From contig CAWITB010000021.1 of assembly GCA_963838885.1 (NCBI GenBank), forward strand, positions 1 to 64,000: a stretch of DNA of 64,000 nt. The letters are read 5' to 3'. The position numbers were made by a program, and so were the translations under genes. The DNA is from JAICMB01 sp963838885. Lineage in GTDB: Bacteria > Acidobacteriota > Terriglobia > Bryobacterales > Bryobacteraceae. This document shows, one piece after another, positions 44,387 to 53,417 of the stretch. The stretch's first letter is position 1, and each line of letters opens with the position of its first letter. The notes under the pieces were generated by a model. It searched no databases. It had not been told where the DNA came from and was given only the letters and a program-made list of their open reading frames with translations.

Positions 44387-45322
44387 TTATTCGTCGTCTT
44401 CCGCTTCGTCCTTGGTCTCGCCGTTCTTCGGCGAAATGTAGGAATGGTAGTACGTGTACTTGCTGTACAGCTCGCCCCGGCGCGCGCCGTTTACAATGAT
44501 GCCGAGGACGTTGTTTTCACACAGCGATTGCATCGCCCGCGTAACCGAATCAATGGTGGTGGACCCGATGCGCACCACCAGAATCGTGCCGTGGCACAAA
44601 GTCCCCAGAAGGTTTGCGTCGGCCGCGAACAGCAAAGGCGGGCTGTCCAGGATCACCCAATTGAAAATACTCGGCAGGCGATCGAGCATGTGCTTTACTT
44701 CTTTAAGATTGAGGAGTTCGAGCGGGTTGATGACCGCCTCTCCGGCCGGCATGATAAACAGGTTTGTGCCCGCCACCCGCCGCATTGCCTCGTGTAGTTG
44801 CGCCTTTCCCAAAAGGTAGTCGGTGATGCCCGGACTGCGCTCCGTCTGGAGCATGCTATGTATGACCGGACGCCTGAAATCGAAATCGCACAGCAGGGTG
44901 TAATTTCCCGAAAGCTGCGCCTCGGTCATCGCAAGATTCAGCGCGGCGAAGCTCTTGCCTTCGGCGGGCGAAGGACTGGTGATCACCGCCGTATGGATCG
45001 GCTGCATCCGTTGCATGTGGCTGAGCCGCGTCCGCAGGGTTCGAAATTCCTCCGCGGGCGCTTCGTCCGGGTGCACCGGGTCCATCAGGAGCGCTTCCCG
45101 CGACGGTTTGTAGGGAATCTCCCGCACCAGGTCGAGCAGACCGTGCAAGGTGTCCGGCTCGACGGCCGTAGCGGCCCCGCCGCCACTCGGAGGCGGCGTT
45201 CCCAGCAGCGCCGGCGGTACGCCCAGCGCCGCGGAACGCGGCTTGACCACCGGATCGGCCGCGGCGGCTTGCGTCCCGCTGCCTTTCTCCGCCCGGCGTA
45301 GTGCGTCGTGAACTCTACTCAT
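44387..45322 (-). CDS. Exopolysaccharide tyrosine autokinase (CpsD/CapB family)
   Basis: A 311-residue BY-kinase-like ATPase. Walker A is the variant SPSPAEGKSFAALNLA, Walker A' CDFDFRRP, Walker B VILDSPPLLFAADA, and the C-terminus ends with a tyrosine cluster (YSKYTYYHSY), the expected autophosphorylation site. Such kinases pair with a Wzz/GumC-like activator, which is the next gene upstream, to control polymer length and export. An N-terminal leader (residues 1-70, Pro/Ala-rich) is a likely flexible arm. Confidence 0.9.
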   Translation of the reverse strand: MSRVHDALRRAEKGSGTQAAAADPVVKPRSAALGVPPALLGTPPPSGGGAATAVEPDTLHGLLDLVREIPYKPSREALLMDPVHPDEAPAEEFRTLRTRLSHMQRMQPIHTAVITSPSPAEGKSFAALNLAMTEAQLSGNYTLLCDFDFRRPVIHSMLQTERSPGITDYLLGKAQLHEAMRRVAGTNLFIMPAGEAVINPLELLNLKEVKHMLDRLPSIFNWVILDSPPLLFAADANLLGTLCHGTILVVRIGSTTIDSVTRAMQSLCENNVLGIIVNGARRGELYSKYTYYHSYISPKNGETKDEAEDDE

Positions 45323-45349
45323 GAAATTTGCCTCGTTTATCCCCGCGGC

Positions 45350-47005
45350 TCACACCTTCGTCTGGTAATAATACGCAATGGAGCTCGCCATAATTACGAT
45401 ACCCACCAGACAGGCCGTCGACCACGCCAGCCACCCCAGTCTGCGCCGCCGCCGCACCACCAGATCGTTCTCGAGCAAGGGGATGCTTCCGAGCACCTGC
45501 AGCCGCGTGTAAGCTCGTACGTCCTTCAGATTCTTGAGCGACGTATCTTTGACTTCGCGCGCTCCGGCCAGCACCAGACCCAGTATCAATCCCAGCGCCG
45601 CCCCCGCGCCCACGATGATCGGCCGTTTCGGCTGCGTAGGGGTTTCGGGAATGTAGGCCGGATCCAAAATTTCCAGCTTCTCGCCTTCGTTCCGCTTCAT
45701 CACGTCCGAAGCTCTCTTCGATGCCCCGAGCTTCACATCGGCATCCTGGTATGCGCGCAGCGCCAGATCCCGGTTCGCAATCAGCTCGGTGTACTCCTTC
45801 TCGCCAAGAGGAGTCGATTCAATGCGCCCTTGAAACGCTTTCAGAGCCGCCGTCACCTGGTCGGACTGCTTCTGCAAGTCCTTAAGCTGCAGGTCCTTCG
45901 TTTCCTGGGCCGCGGAAATGCGGGAAATGTTGGCTTGCAGTTGGCTGCGCTCGCGCAAGTACTGCGGATTGGTAGGCAGCCCCGGACGTTCTTCCGGCTT
46001 CTTGTTGGCCTCCTCTTTCGCGATGTCTTCCCGCTGCTTCTTCAACATAGCGACCTGTTGAATCTCATTCTGCACGTCCGGGTGAGTGTCCTTATAGCGC
46101 TCCCGCAGCCGCGCCAAATACGTTTCCGCATTCTCGATCTCTTTGTCCTTCGACGCCAGCTTCTCGTTCTTCTGATCGAAGATCTGTTGCTCGGCGTTGG
46201 GGTCCTTCAATTGCGCGAGCTGTTGTTTGGCGATGCGCATCTCGTTATCGAGCGTCAATTTGTCCTGCTGGATGCGGTTCATGGACGCGTCGATGCTCAT
46301 CATCTGCGCCTGTAGCGAGCTGACCTCCGAATAATTTCCCTGCTGCTGGTCCGGCAGCGCCCCCATGTGCGACACGCGAAACGCTTGCAGCTTCTGATCG
46401 CACTCGTCCAGCTTGGCCTTGGCGTCTTCGTACTGCTTTTGCAGCAGTTCCGTCGTACGCATCGACTCATCCGACGTTTGCGAAACGCTCTCGCTCATGA
46501 AGCTCGCCACCAGGTCGTCGGTCACATTCTTCGCCGTGAAGCGATTGTTGTACTGAAAACCGATCATGAAGGCCGGCACCGCCTGCCTGCTCTGCGATTG
46601 CGCGAATGTCTGCAGCGGGCCGAGCTTGATGTCCCTGGTTTTCATCGTCTCGATAACGTCGTCGAGGGGCAGCCGCGACAGCTCCTTCTTGTATAGCCCG
46701 TGCTTGTTGATCAGCGACGTCAGCGAAGCCCGGTTCAGGATGACCTGTTGCAGCGAGTTAATGCGCCCCTGCATATCGGTCGTTATGTTAGGCGCGACAT
46801 AACTTTCGGGTACCTGCGGCGGCACCACGCGAATGATGGCGGTCGACAAGTACGTGTTGGGCCACAAAAACGCGACCACCACCGCAATCACCAGCCCCGC
46901 GAACGCGGGACCGAAAACCCATGCCTTATGCCGCCTCGCGATATCGATGAAATCCTCGATATCGAGCGGACGGCGCGTTACCGTTAATGAATCTTGTGGC
47001 TGCAT
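45350..47005 (-). CDS. Wzz/GumC-type polysaccharide chain-length determinant protein
   Basis: A 551-residue inner-membrane protein. TM1 is at about 29-48 (VFGPAFAGLVIAVVVAFLW), a long periplasmic coiled coil (about 180-400, rich in Gln/Lys/Glu heptads) follows, then LEILDPAYIPETPTQPKRPI and TM2 (about 455-475), and a third hydrophobic segment near the C-terminus (LGWLAWSTACLVGIVIMASSIAYYY). This is the co-polymerase partner of the adjacent tyrosine kinase and the Wza-like exporter. The three genes are in order wza, wzz, kinase on the minus strand with gaps of about 20-30 bases. Confidence 0.92.
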   Translation of the reverse strand: MQPQDSLTVTRRPLDIEDFIDIARRHKAWVFGPAFAGLVIAVVVAFLWPNTYLSTAIIRVVPPQVPESYVAPNITTDMQGRINSLQQVILNRASLTSLINKHGLYKKELSRLPLDDVIETMKTRDIKLGPLQTFAQSQSRQAVPAFMIGFQYNNRFTAKNVTDDLVASFMSESVSQTSDESMRTTELLQKQYEDAKAKLDECDQKLQAFRVSHMGALPDQQQGNYSEVSSLQAQMMSIDASMNRIQQDKLTLDNEMRIAKQQLAQLKDPNAEQQIFDQKNEKLASKDKEIENAETYLARLRERYKDTHPDVQNEIQQVAMLKKQREDIAKEEANKKPEERPGLPTNPQYLRERSQLQANISRISAAQETKDLQLKDLQKQSDQVTAALKAFQGRIESTPLGEKEYTELIANRDLALRAYQDADVKLGASKRASDVMKRNEGEKLEILDPAYIPETPTQPKRPIIVGAGAALGLILGLVLAGAREVKDTSLKNLKDVRAYTRLQVLGSIPLLENDLVVRRRRRLGWLAWSTACLVGIVIMASSIAYYYQTKV

Positions 47006-47023
47006 CGGAATCCCTCGCGGCGG

Positions 47024-47660
47024 CTATATCTTGACGATAATGTGATCGCCGTTCTCCAGCCAGATATTCTCTTCCATGTGTTTGCCTTTGCTCACGTCGT
47101 TGTAATTGAAGTTGAAAGTCTTGTCGCCGCGCAGGATCTTGATGTGCTTCTTATCGGCGAACTCCTGGAATCCGCCGGCGATGCTCAGCGCTTCCAGCAC
47201 CCGCGTCGGCGAAACCAAAGCGTACTCGCCGGGACGGCCGACCCCGCCGTCTATGAAGTACTTTTTGCTTCTCACCTGCTGGATGCTCACCGTCACGTCC
47301 GGCCGGTTCACGTAGTTCCCCAGTTTATCGGTCAGCACTTTCGTCAACGCTATGGGCGTTAAGCCCTCGGCCTGCACTTCCCCTATCAACGGCATCGTAA
47401 TTTTGCCGTCGGGGCGGACCGCCAACACCTCGGTGAAGTCCGGCTCGCGCCATACCTGGACATATAGTATGTCCTCCGGCCCGATCTTGTAGCGGTTCGG
47501 ATCGACGGGCTGCCCCACGCCGGTATTCGCGGACGTCGTTGCGGCGCCCGGCGCGCGCCGCCTTCGGGGCGGTCTGACCCGGGGGCGGCTGTTGCTGCGC
47601 CGAAAGCAACCCAACCGCAAGGGTTGAAAGCAAACAGCGGCAAACTACACGAAACCTCAC
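47024..47660 (-). CDS. Wza-type outer-membrane polysaccharide export protein (frameshift near 47545)
   Basis: Poly_export and SLBB domains form the outer-membrane exit pore. From GTG 47660 (after GGAGA at a good distance) the frame gives a signal peptide (RFRVVCRCLLSTLAVGLLSAQQ) and PPPGQTAPKAARAG. A shift near 47545 in GC-rich repeats then leads to AATTSANTGVGQPVDPNRYKIGPEDILYVQVWREPDFTEVLAVRPDGKITMPLIGEV, an SLBB repeat (KKYFIDGGVGRPGEY) and the end ENGDHIIVKI. Without the shift the signal peptide is lost. It is the first gene of the export module, directly downstream of the rplK block. Confidence 0.88.
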
Positions 47661-47933
47661 GTTCGGCGATCTCCTCTTCTGTCCGCTTCGAATGACATCG
47701 CTCTCATTTTACAATGCCGCCTCGCGGTAACGCGCGGAGACGACTCGAGCGCGCGAGGCAGGACCCTTCGCGCTGAGCCACTTCGCGGCGCACGTACTAA
47801 GATAATCGTCCACGGCTCTTAGGTACTGTACCCGCAGCCGGCATTTTCTTGCGAAAGGATCGCCCTAGCCCCTGGCGCCGGACGTCCTGTTGCGTTTTTC
47901 TGCCTTATGAGAAGATTGCGATCCGCTGGAGAC

Positions 47934-48365
47934 CTATCCCGCCACGTCCACGCCCATGCTCCGCGCCGTGCCCTTTACGCTGCGGATGGCGGCGTCCAGG
48001 TCGAAGCAGTTGAGATCCGGCATCTTCCATTTCGCGATCTCCTCTACCTGCTTCTCCGTGATCGTCCCGACCTTGACTTTGTTCGGTTCCGCCGACCCTT
48101 TCGCCAGGTTCACGGCGCGCTTGATCAGCACCGGTACCGGCGGGGTCTTGGTGATGAACGTGAACGAGCGGTCCGAGTAAATCGTGATCACGATCGGAAT
48201 GATCAGGCCTTCCTGATCTTTTGAAGCCGTCCTGGCGTTGAACGTCTTGCAGAACTCCATGATGTTGATGCCCTGCGGACCGAGGGCCGTGCCCACCGGA
48301 GGCGCCGGCGTCGCCTTGCCGGCCGGAATCTGAAGCTTCACCTGCGCTGTAATTCGCTTTGCCAT
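47934..48365 (-). CDS. rplK: 50S ribosomal protein L11
   Basis: A 143-residue ribosomal protein of the GTPase-associated centre. N-terminal AKRITAQVKLQIPAGKATPAPPVGTALGPQGINIMEFCKTFN and C-terminal rRNA-binding KWKMPDLNCFDLDAAIRSVKGTARSMGVDV are standard. It follows nusG by 6 bases. In most bacteria rplA, rplJ, rplL and rpoB come next; here an export gene lies downstream instead. Confidence 0.97.
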   Translation of the reverse strand: MAKRITAQVKLQIPAGKATPAPPVGTALGPQGINIMEFCKTFNARTASKDQEGLIIPIVITIYSDRSFTFITKTPPVPVLIKRAVNLAKGSAEPNKVKVGTITEKQVEEIAKWKMPDLNCFDLDAAIRSVKGTARSMGVDVAG

Positions 48366-48371
48366 GTATAC

Positions 48372-49082
48372 CTACATCTTCTCGATTTGAAGAAAATCTA
48401 AATCCACGGGCGTGGAGCGGCCGAAAATCGTAACCAGTACCCGCACGGAGTTTTTCTCCGGGTTCACGTCGTCGACCCTTCCATTAAAGTTCGCGAACGG
48501 ACCGTCGTTGATTCTCACGGTCTCGCCCTTCTCGAAGGTGAGCTTGGGCCGCGGGCGCTCCGCCGCGGTCGCCTGGCGGTACAGAATCTGGTTCACTTCG
48601 TCCGCGCTCAAAGGCACCGGATTATTACCGCCGCCTACGAAACCAGTCACGCGCGGGGTGTTCTTCACCTCGTGCCAGAGCTGATCGCTCATCTCCATCT
48701 GCACCAGCACATAGCCGGGATAAAGGAGCCGCTTGCTGGTCACTTTTTTGCCGTTGCGCAGCTCCACCACTTCTTCGGTCGGGATCAGAACGCTTCCGAT
48801 CTTGTCCGCAAACCCGAACGCCTGCGAGCGGCTGCGCAGCGAATCGGCCACTTTCTGCTCGAATCCCGAATAGGTATGAATGATATACCAATGCTTCGAG
48901 GAATCGTCCACGGTGGCCGCGGTTTCCGCTCCATCGGCCGCGGGCGCTGCTGCTTCACTGCCGTTCGCGGCGCCCCCGGGCGGAGGTGTTCCCGCTTCCT
49001 CGTTCCCCGCGGGAGGCGGGGCCGCGGCCTCTTCGGACGGCTCTCTCTCGCCGTCGGCTTGAACAATTTCGTCGTCTGGCAT
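48372..49082 (-). CDS. nusG: Transcription termination/antitermination factor NusG with an acidic Pro/Ala-rich extension
   Basis: A 236-residue protein. Residues 1-60 are a disordered acidic Ala/Pro/Glu-rich extension (e.g. EEAAAPPPAGNEEAGTPPPGG) not found in E. coli NusG. Then come the NGN domain (HWYIIHTYSGFEQKVADSLRSR ... LYPGYVLVQMEM) and the KOW domain (GETVRINDGPFANFNGRVDDVNPEKN). It binds RNA polymerase and couples transcription to translation or Rho. The position between secE and rplK is universal; the start is the ATG at 49082. Confidence 0.95.
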   Translation of the reverse strand: MPDDEIVQADGEREPSEEAAAPPPAGNEEAGTPPPGGAANGSEAAAPAADGAETAATVDDSSKHWYIIHTYSGFEQKVADSLRSRSQAFGFADKIGSVLIPTEEVVELRNGKKVTSKRLLYPGYVLVQMEMSDQLWHEVKNTPRVTGFVGGGNNPVPLSADEVNQILYRQATAAERPRPKLTFEKGETVRINDGPFANFNGRVDDVNPEKNSVRVLVTIFGRSTPVDLDFLQIEKM

Positions 49083-49087
49083 TTCGA

Positions 49088-49360
49088 TTAGCGCGTCAGC
49101 GCGTTATAGATCTTCTGAACAATGCCGTTGCATATCAGGTCCACGACATAGAAGTAGGCGGCGAAGGCAAACACCGCGATGATCACAATCGTGGTGGTGG
49201 CCCGCACCTGCTTCCAGTTGGGCCACGATACCCGCCGCATCTCCAACTGCAGCTCCGCGACGTAATCTCTCATTCGCACCGGCCAGCTTGTGGCCCGCTG
49301 CATCAGGCTCTGCTGCGTATTCTCGTCGTCTTGTGCTCGCGCTATTGCCATGCTTCTCAT
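49088..49360 (-). CDS. secE: Preprotein translocase subunit SecE
   Basis: A 90-residue inner-membrane protein. The conserved amphipathic helix ELQLEMRRVSWPNWKQVRATT precedes a single TM helix (TIVIIAVFAFAAYFYVVDLI). It stabilises SecY in the general secretion channel. Two in-frame starts (49360 and 49351) are close together; neither has a strong ribosome-binding site. It lies between tRNA-Trp and nusG in the standard order. Confidence 0.94.
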   Translation of the reverse strand: MRSMAIARAQDDENTQQSLMQRATSWPVRMRDYVAELQLEMRRVSWPNWKQVRATTTIVIIAVFAFAAYFYVVDLICNGIVQKIYNALTR

Positions 49361-49389
49361 TCCGGTTAACGTCCTGGGCGCTAAATTCC

Positions 49390-49463
49390 TGGCAGGGGCA
49401 GAGGGATTCGAACCCCCAAAGGCGGTTTTGGAGACCGCTGGTTTACCGTTAGCCTATGCCCCT
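49390..49463 (-). tRNA. tRNA-Trp (anticodon CCA)
   Basis: Acceptor AGGGGCA pairs with TGCCCCT, discriminator G, CCA encoded. The anticodon loop CTCCAAA carries CCA and the T-loop is TTCGAAT. It sits directly upstream of secE as in many bacteria. Confidence 0.95.
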
Positions 49464-49540
49464 GTAAAAACAGTCCACGGCGGTCCATCGCTAAGCCGCG
49501 GTAATCCCGATACCCGGCAGTCCCACCTACATCCTACAAC

Positions 49541-49693
49541 CTATTTGATTTCCTTGTGCGGACGGTGCTGCCGGCAAGCCGGGCAGAACTTACTCAACTC
49601 CAGCCGTTCCGTCTTGGTCTTCTTGTTCTTCGTTTTGCTGTAATTCTTCCGCTTGCATTCCGTGCATTGAAAAGTGATGATTTCTCTCGGCAT
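49541..49693 (-). CDS. rpmG: 50S ribosomal protein L33
   Basis: A 50-residue ribosomal protein with two CxxC pairs (FQCTECKRKNY and FCPACRQHRPH), the zinc-ribbon (C+) form. MPREIITFQCTEC is the normal start; ATG 49693 is used, and the longer frame that runs back through tRNA-Thr is rejected. Flanked by tRNA-Thr and tRNA-Trp. Confidence 0.95.
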   Translation of the reverse strand: MPREIITFQCTECKRKNYSKTKNKKTKTERLELSKFCPACRQHRPHKEIK

Positions 49694-49722
49694 ACGTAGT
49701 GACTCCCGGCTAGCTAGAAAAC

Positions 49723-49798
<76 letters not shown>

Positions 49799-49834
49799 AA
49801 AACCGTCCACCGCGGCGGCGGCGCTCGAAACTCC

Positions 49835-49923
49835 TGGTGGACAGGGAAGGATTCGAACCTTCGTACCTCGCAAGGAGGGACAGATTTACAGTCTGTTGGC
49901 TTTAACCACTCACCCACCTGTCC
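49835..49923 (-). tRNA. tRNA-Tyr (anticodon GTA)
   Basis: A class II tRNA with a long variable arm. Acceptor GGACAGG pairs with CCTGTCC, CCA encoded. The anticodon arm CAGACTGTAAATCTG carries GTA. First gene of the tRNA/rpmG/secE/nusG/rplK block. Confidence 0.95.
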
Positions 49924-49968
49924 GGGGCTGTGTTTGCAGCTAAGCGCAATTCTAACACAGGGCCCTTT

Positions 49969-50194
49969 TCAGGCCGGGTTTAAGGCTGGGATTTCGATCC
50001 CCTCCGTAACCGCCAGGCGGCGCGGGATCTCGTATCCAAACTCCCGCATGCATTCGAGGTGTGCTTCGATGGCGCCTCTCATCAATTCCCGCGTTTGGTC
50101 GAGGGTTGAGGCCGCCGCGACGCATCCTGGCAGATCTGGGACATGCGCGCTAAAAGCCTTGTCGAGGTCGGCTCATACAAACGACATGCTTCAT
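49969..50194 (-). pseudogene. HicB antitoxin remnant (two frameshifts)
   Basis: From ATG 50194 the frame gives MKHVVC; a second frame gives YEPTST; a third gives KAFSAHVPDLPGCVAAASTLDQTRELMRGAIEAHLECMREFGYEIPRRLAV to a stop at 49969. Together these make a typical HicB partner of the HicA mRNA interferase. Two small indels break it near the start. It adjoins the tRNA-Tyr gene. Confidence 0.7.
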
Positions 50195-50262
50195 TTCTTC
50201 AATCCTGCTTGCTTCAGGATAGACCACAGCGTTTTCGGGTCCACGTCTTTGGCCGCATCGTG
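50191..50262 (-). pseudogene. HicA toxin C-terminal remnant
   Basis: RHDAAKDVDPKTLWSILKQ, then after a shift GLKK and a TGA overlapping the HicB ATG (ATGA). This is the usual C-terminus of HicA and the usual hicAB overlap. The catalytic N-terminal part is absent. Confidence 0.55.
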
Positions 50263-50373
50263 GCGCTAGCGTGAACTGACGTGCGACGAGCGGATGCGAT
50301 AGAAAGCAAACGACAGAGCCGGAGCAAGCACGGCGATAACGGCTCAAGCGAGGTACTTTGTTAGCCCGACGCG

Positions 50374-50493
50374 CTACGGCGTCTGGTTCCGGCTCATGGC
50401 TCGAAACAACAGCGATAGCAGCCCCCTCTGGGCAAAATAGGCCGCTCCCAGCGTCGCCGGGAAAATCGCGCAAACAATCAAAACTTCCGGCAT
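50374..50493 (-). CDS. Possible small single-pass membrane peptide (39 residues)
   Basis: From ATG 50493: MPEVLIVCAIFPATLGAAYF, then a second hydrophobic patch (LLSLLF) and a basic end (RAMSRNQTP). The upstream GAAGGCACAGGA gives a moderate ribosome-binding site. No family is recognised. Given the short length it could be chance. Confidence 0.35.
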   Translation of the reverse strand: MPEVLIVCAIFPATLGAAYFAQRGLLSLLFRAMSRNQTP

Positions 50494-50659
50494 TCCTGTG
50501 CCTTCCTCTATGCGGTCCTGACGCTTAATACTCGACAAAAGTCCAGTGCTACTATACGATTCGTTCTCGTTTATACGGCAACGGCGTGTTATAAAAAGGC
50601 ATCCGTTTGAAATACAGTGAGAACGGTAAACGTTTTCTCTCACTCCGCTTAAGACCGTC

Positions 50660-51919
50660 ATGTCCTATAACTGTCCTATCGGCCGCACGCTCGTTTTCCT
50701 GCAATTGAGCTGCCTAGGCGCTCCGGCCGCCTCGGCCTACTCCGTGCTGACCCACGAAGCGATTGTCGATTCACTCTGGGACACGACGTTTAAACCCTTG
50801 TTGCTGAAACGCTTCCCGGCATCCACGCCGGATGATCTCGTTGCAGCGCACGCCTATGCCTACGGCGGCTCCATCATCCAGGACATGGGCTACTACCCCT
50901 TCGGAAGCAAATTTTTCAGTGATTTAGTTCACTACGTCCGCAGCGGCGACTTCGTCGTCAACATGCTGAAGGACTCCGAGGATCTCAACGAGTATGCTTT
51001 CGCGCTCGGAACCCTGGCCCATTACGGCGCCGACAACACCGGCCATCCTCAGGCCGTCAATGTCGTCGAGCCCATGCTCTACCACAAGGTCCGGCGCAAG
51101 TACGGGGATCGCGTGACGTACGAAGACAACCCCACGGACCACCTCAGAACGGAGTTCGGCTTCGATGTTCTCGAAGTGGCACGAGGAAACTACGCGCCAC
51201 AGTCTTATCACGATCTTATCGGCTTCAAGGTTGCGAAGCCTCTGCTCGAGCGCGGCTTCGAAGACACCTACTCGGTTCCCCTGAAGGACATTTTCAAAGA
51301 CCTGGATTTGGCTTTGGGAACCTATCGCCACAGCGTGAGCGGGCTGTTGCCGGAGATGACCAGAGCGGCCTGGGCGCAGAAAAAGGACGAGATCCGAAAA
51401 GAACACCCCAGCGCCACCGAGCGCACGTTCACCTACAATATTTCGCGCGCGAGCTACGAAAAGGAATGGGACGGCAAATATCGAAAGCCGGGAATTGGGG
51501 CGCGCATACTGGCATTTTTCCTGCGCATCATTCCCAAGATTGGCCCCTTCCGGACGCTCGCCTTCAAGATACCGCCGCCGCGCGGAGAAACGATTTTCAT
51601 GAAAAGTTTTGACGATACATTGTCGCGCGTGCGGTCCTATACGGCGGAGGTGCGCGCCGGCGGGCTGGCCTTGCCCGACACGAATTTCGATACCGGCCAA
51701 TTAACCGAACAAGGAGCTTACCGCATGGCCGACGATGCCTACGCCAAGCTGCTGCGAACCTATGCGGATAAAAACCTGCACCCCTCCGACGCCATGCGCG
51801 CCAACATCGTCGCCTTCTACCGCGATCCGTCTCTAATCACGGATCCGAAGGCGCTGGGCGAATTTGAAGCCTTGAAGGCGCCGCGGACTCCCGTCGCCGC
51901 GGCTGCGTCCACCCGCTGA
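50660..51919 (+). CDS. Zinc-dependent phospholipase C family protein
   Basis: A 419-residue secreted protein (signal peptide to about ASAYS). His/Asp zinc ligands typical of the S1/P1-nuclease-like zn_dep_PLPC fold are in LTHEAIVDSLW, DLVHYVRSGDF and LGTLAHYGADNTGHPQAV. The later NYAPQSYHDLIGFKVAKPLLERGF resembles other acidobacterial members. Lipid or other phosphoester substrates are inferred from the family. Start ATG 50660; galE follows after 4 bases. Confidence 0.8.
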   Translation: MSYNCPIGRTLVFLQLSCLGAPAASAYSVLTHEAIVDSLWDTTFKPLLLKRFPASTPDDLVAAHAYAYGGSIIQDMGYYPFGSKFFSDLVHYVRSGDFVVNMLKDSEDLNEYAFALGTLAHYGADNTGHPQAVNVVEPMLYHKVRRKYGDRVTYEDNPTDHLRTEFGFDVLEVARGNYAPQSYHDLIGFKVAKPLLERGFEDTYSVPLKDIFKDLDLALGTYRHSVSGLLPEMTRAAWAQKKDEIRKEHPSATERTFTYNISRASYEKEWDGKYRKPGIGARILAFFLRIIPKIGPFRTLAFKIPPPRGETIFMKSFDDTLSRVRSYTAEVRAGGLALPDTNFDTGQLTEQGAYRMADDAYAKLLRTYADKNLHPSDAMRANIVAFYRDPSLITDPKALGEFEALKAPRTPVAAAASTR

Positions 51920-51923
51920 GCCT

Positions 51924-52907
51924 ATGCCTAAAATTCTCGTAACCGGAGGCGCCGGCTACATCGGTTCCACAACCGGCTGGGTCTTGCGCCAGCGCGGCTT
52001 CGAGGTCGTCGTGCTCGACGACCTGTCGCGCGGCCATGAGCACAACGTCCGCGGTCTTCCCTTTCATAAGCTGAACACCATGGACACCCGCGCCATCGCC
52101 GCTCTGCTGGCGGCCGAGCGCATTGATGCCGTGATTCATTTCGCCGCCTACATTGCCGTCGGCGAGTCCACCCAAAAGCCCGAACTCTATTTCGCGAACA
52201 ACACCTCCGGCTCGGTTTCTCTCTTCAGCGCCATGATCGAAGCCGGCGTGAAGCGGCTGGTGTTCTCCTCGACCGCCGCCGTTTACGGAATGCCGCGAAC
52301 GAATCCCATCCCGGAGGATTCCCCATTCGCTCCCGTGAACCCCTACGGCGAATCGAAGGTGATGGTCGAGAAGGTCCTCGGGTGGCTGGACCAGTTTCGG
52401 GACTTCCGCGGCATCGCCTTGCGGTACTTCAATGCCTGCGGAGCCGATCCCGCATCCGGCCTGGGCGAGGAGCACGAGCCGGAAACCCATCTTATCCCGT
52501 TGCTGTTCCGCGCCGTCGAAACAGGGCAGCCGATTACGATCTTCGGCGACGATTACGACACTCCCGACGGAACCTGCATCCGCGATTACATCCATATCAG
52601 CGATCTGGCGGATGCCCACGTGCTCGCGGTCGAGAAGCTGCTGTCGGGCGGCGGCTCGGACGCCTTCAACGTGGGGACCGGCACGGGCCACTCCGTCATG
52701 GAAGTGGTGCGCGCCACCGAAGAGATAACGGGAAAGAAGGTCCCGCGCGAAATGGGGGCGCGGCGCGAGGGGGACCCGCCCGCGCTGGTGGCGGACTCGA
52801 GCAAGCTGCGCCGCGCTCTAGGATGGAAACCCCGCTATCCGGAGTTGCGCGATATGGTCGCGAGCGCCTGGCAGTTCGAGCAGATCCGTTCGCGCCGCGC
52901 CTTATAA
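51924..52907 (+). CDS. galE: UDP-glucose 4-epimerase
   Basis: A 327-residue extended SDR epimerase interconverting UDP-glucose and UDP-galactose. NAD-binding GGAGYIGS at the N-terminus, VIHFAAYIAVGES, catalytic Ser/Tyr-x3-Lys in FSSTAAVYG and YGESK, and RYFNACGADPASGLGE are all present. It supplies sugar nucleotides for surface polysaccharides such as those handled by the exporter at 44-47.7 kb (inference). Confidence 0.94.
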   Translation: MPKILVTGGAGYIGSTTGWVLRQRGFEVVVLDDLSRGHEHNVRGLPFHKLNTMDTRAIAALLAAERIDAVIHFAAYIAVGESTQKPELYFANNTSGSVSLFSAMIEAGVKRLVFSSTAAVYGMPRTNPIPEDSPFAPVNPYGESKVMVEKVLGWLDQFRDFRGIALRYFNACGADPASGLGEEHEPETHLIPLLFRAVETGQPITIFGDDYDTPDGTCIRDYIHISDLADAHVLAVEKLLSGGGSDAFNVGTGTGHSVMEVVRATEEITGKKVPREMGARREGDPPALVADSSKLRRALGWKPRYPELRDMVASAWQFEQIRSRRAL

Positions 52908-52955
52908 GTAGGCCCGAACCCGCCCGCTTCGTGTGACATTGAAGAAGGAGCAAGC

Positions 52956-53417
52956 ATGAAAGCCACATTTGCAGCGGGATGTTTCTGGGGCGTTGAAGAA
53001 GTGTTCCGGAATTTGCCCGGCGTGACGGCGACCGCCGTGGGCTACGAAGGCGGAACGACGAAAAACCCGACATACCACGATGTCTGCACCGATCGCACCG
53101 GGCACGCCGAAGCGGTCGAGGTGGACTACGATCCGGCCCAAATCTCTTACGAGCGGCTGCTCGAGACTTTCTGGGAAAATCACGATCCCACGACCAAGAA
53201 CCGCCAGGGTCCCGATGTGGGAACGCAATACCGCTCGGCGATTTTTTATCACACGCCGGAGCAGCAAGCCTCCGCGCGCGAATCGATGCGGCGCGCGCAA
53301 GCGAAGTTCCGCCGTCCGATTGCGACCGAAATCGTTCCGGCCACGCAGTTTTACCGGGCCGAAGAATATCACCAGCAATATCTGGCGAAAAAAGGCCTCT
53401 CGCACTGTCATCTTTAA
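52956..53417 (+). CDS. msrA: Peptide methionine-S-sulfoxide reductase
   Basis: A 153-residue MsrA. The catalytic motif GCFWG is at residues 8-12, with GYEGG, Y-x-D-V and HAEAVEVDYDP following, and the usual ends (EEYHQQYLAKKG). It reduces methionine S-sulfoxide with thioredoxin as donor. ATG 52956 follows AGAAGGAG. Its TAA and that of the convergent diadenylate cyclase gene are read from the same TTAA (53414-53417). Confidence 0.95.
   Translation: MKATFAAGCFWGVEEVFRNLPGVTATAVGYEGGTTKNPTYHDVCTDRTGHAEAVEVDYDPAQISYERLLETFWENHDPTTKNRQGPDVGTQYRSAIFYHTPEQQASARESMRRAQAKFRRPIATEIVPATQFYRAEEYHQQYLAKKGLSHCHL

Noticed and set aside
45308..46315. 335-codon plus-strand ORF over the Wzz gene
   Set aside because: Antisense shadow of the coiled coil; low-complexity Leu/Arg/Gln composition.
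43115..47660. Aryl-polyene or other polyketide cluster based on the ketosynthase
   Set aside because: No acyl carrier protein, ketoreductase, dehydratase or thioesterase is adjacent; the neighbours are polysaccharide export genes on the other strand.
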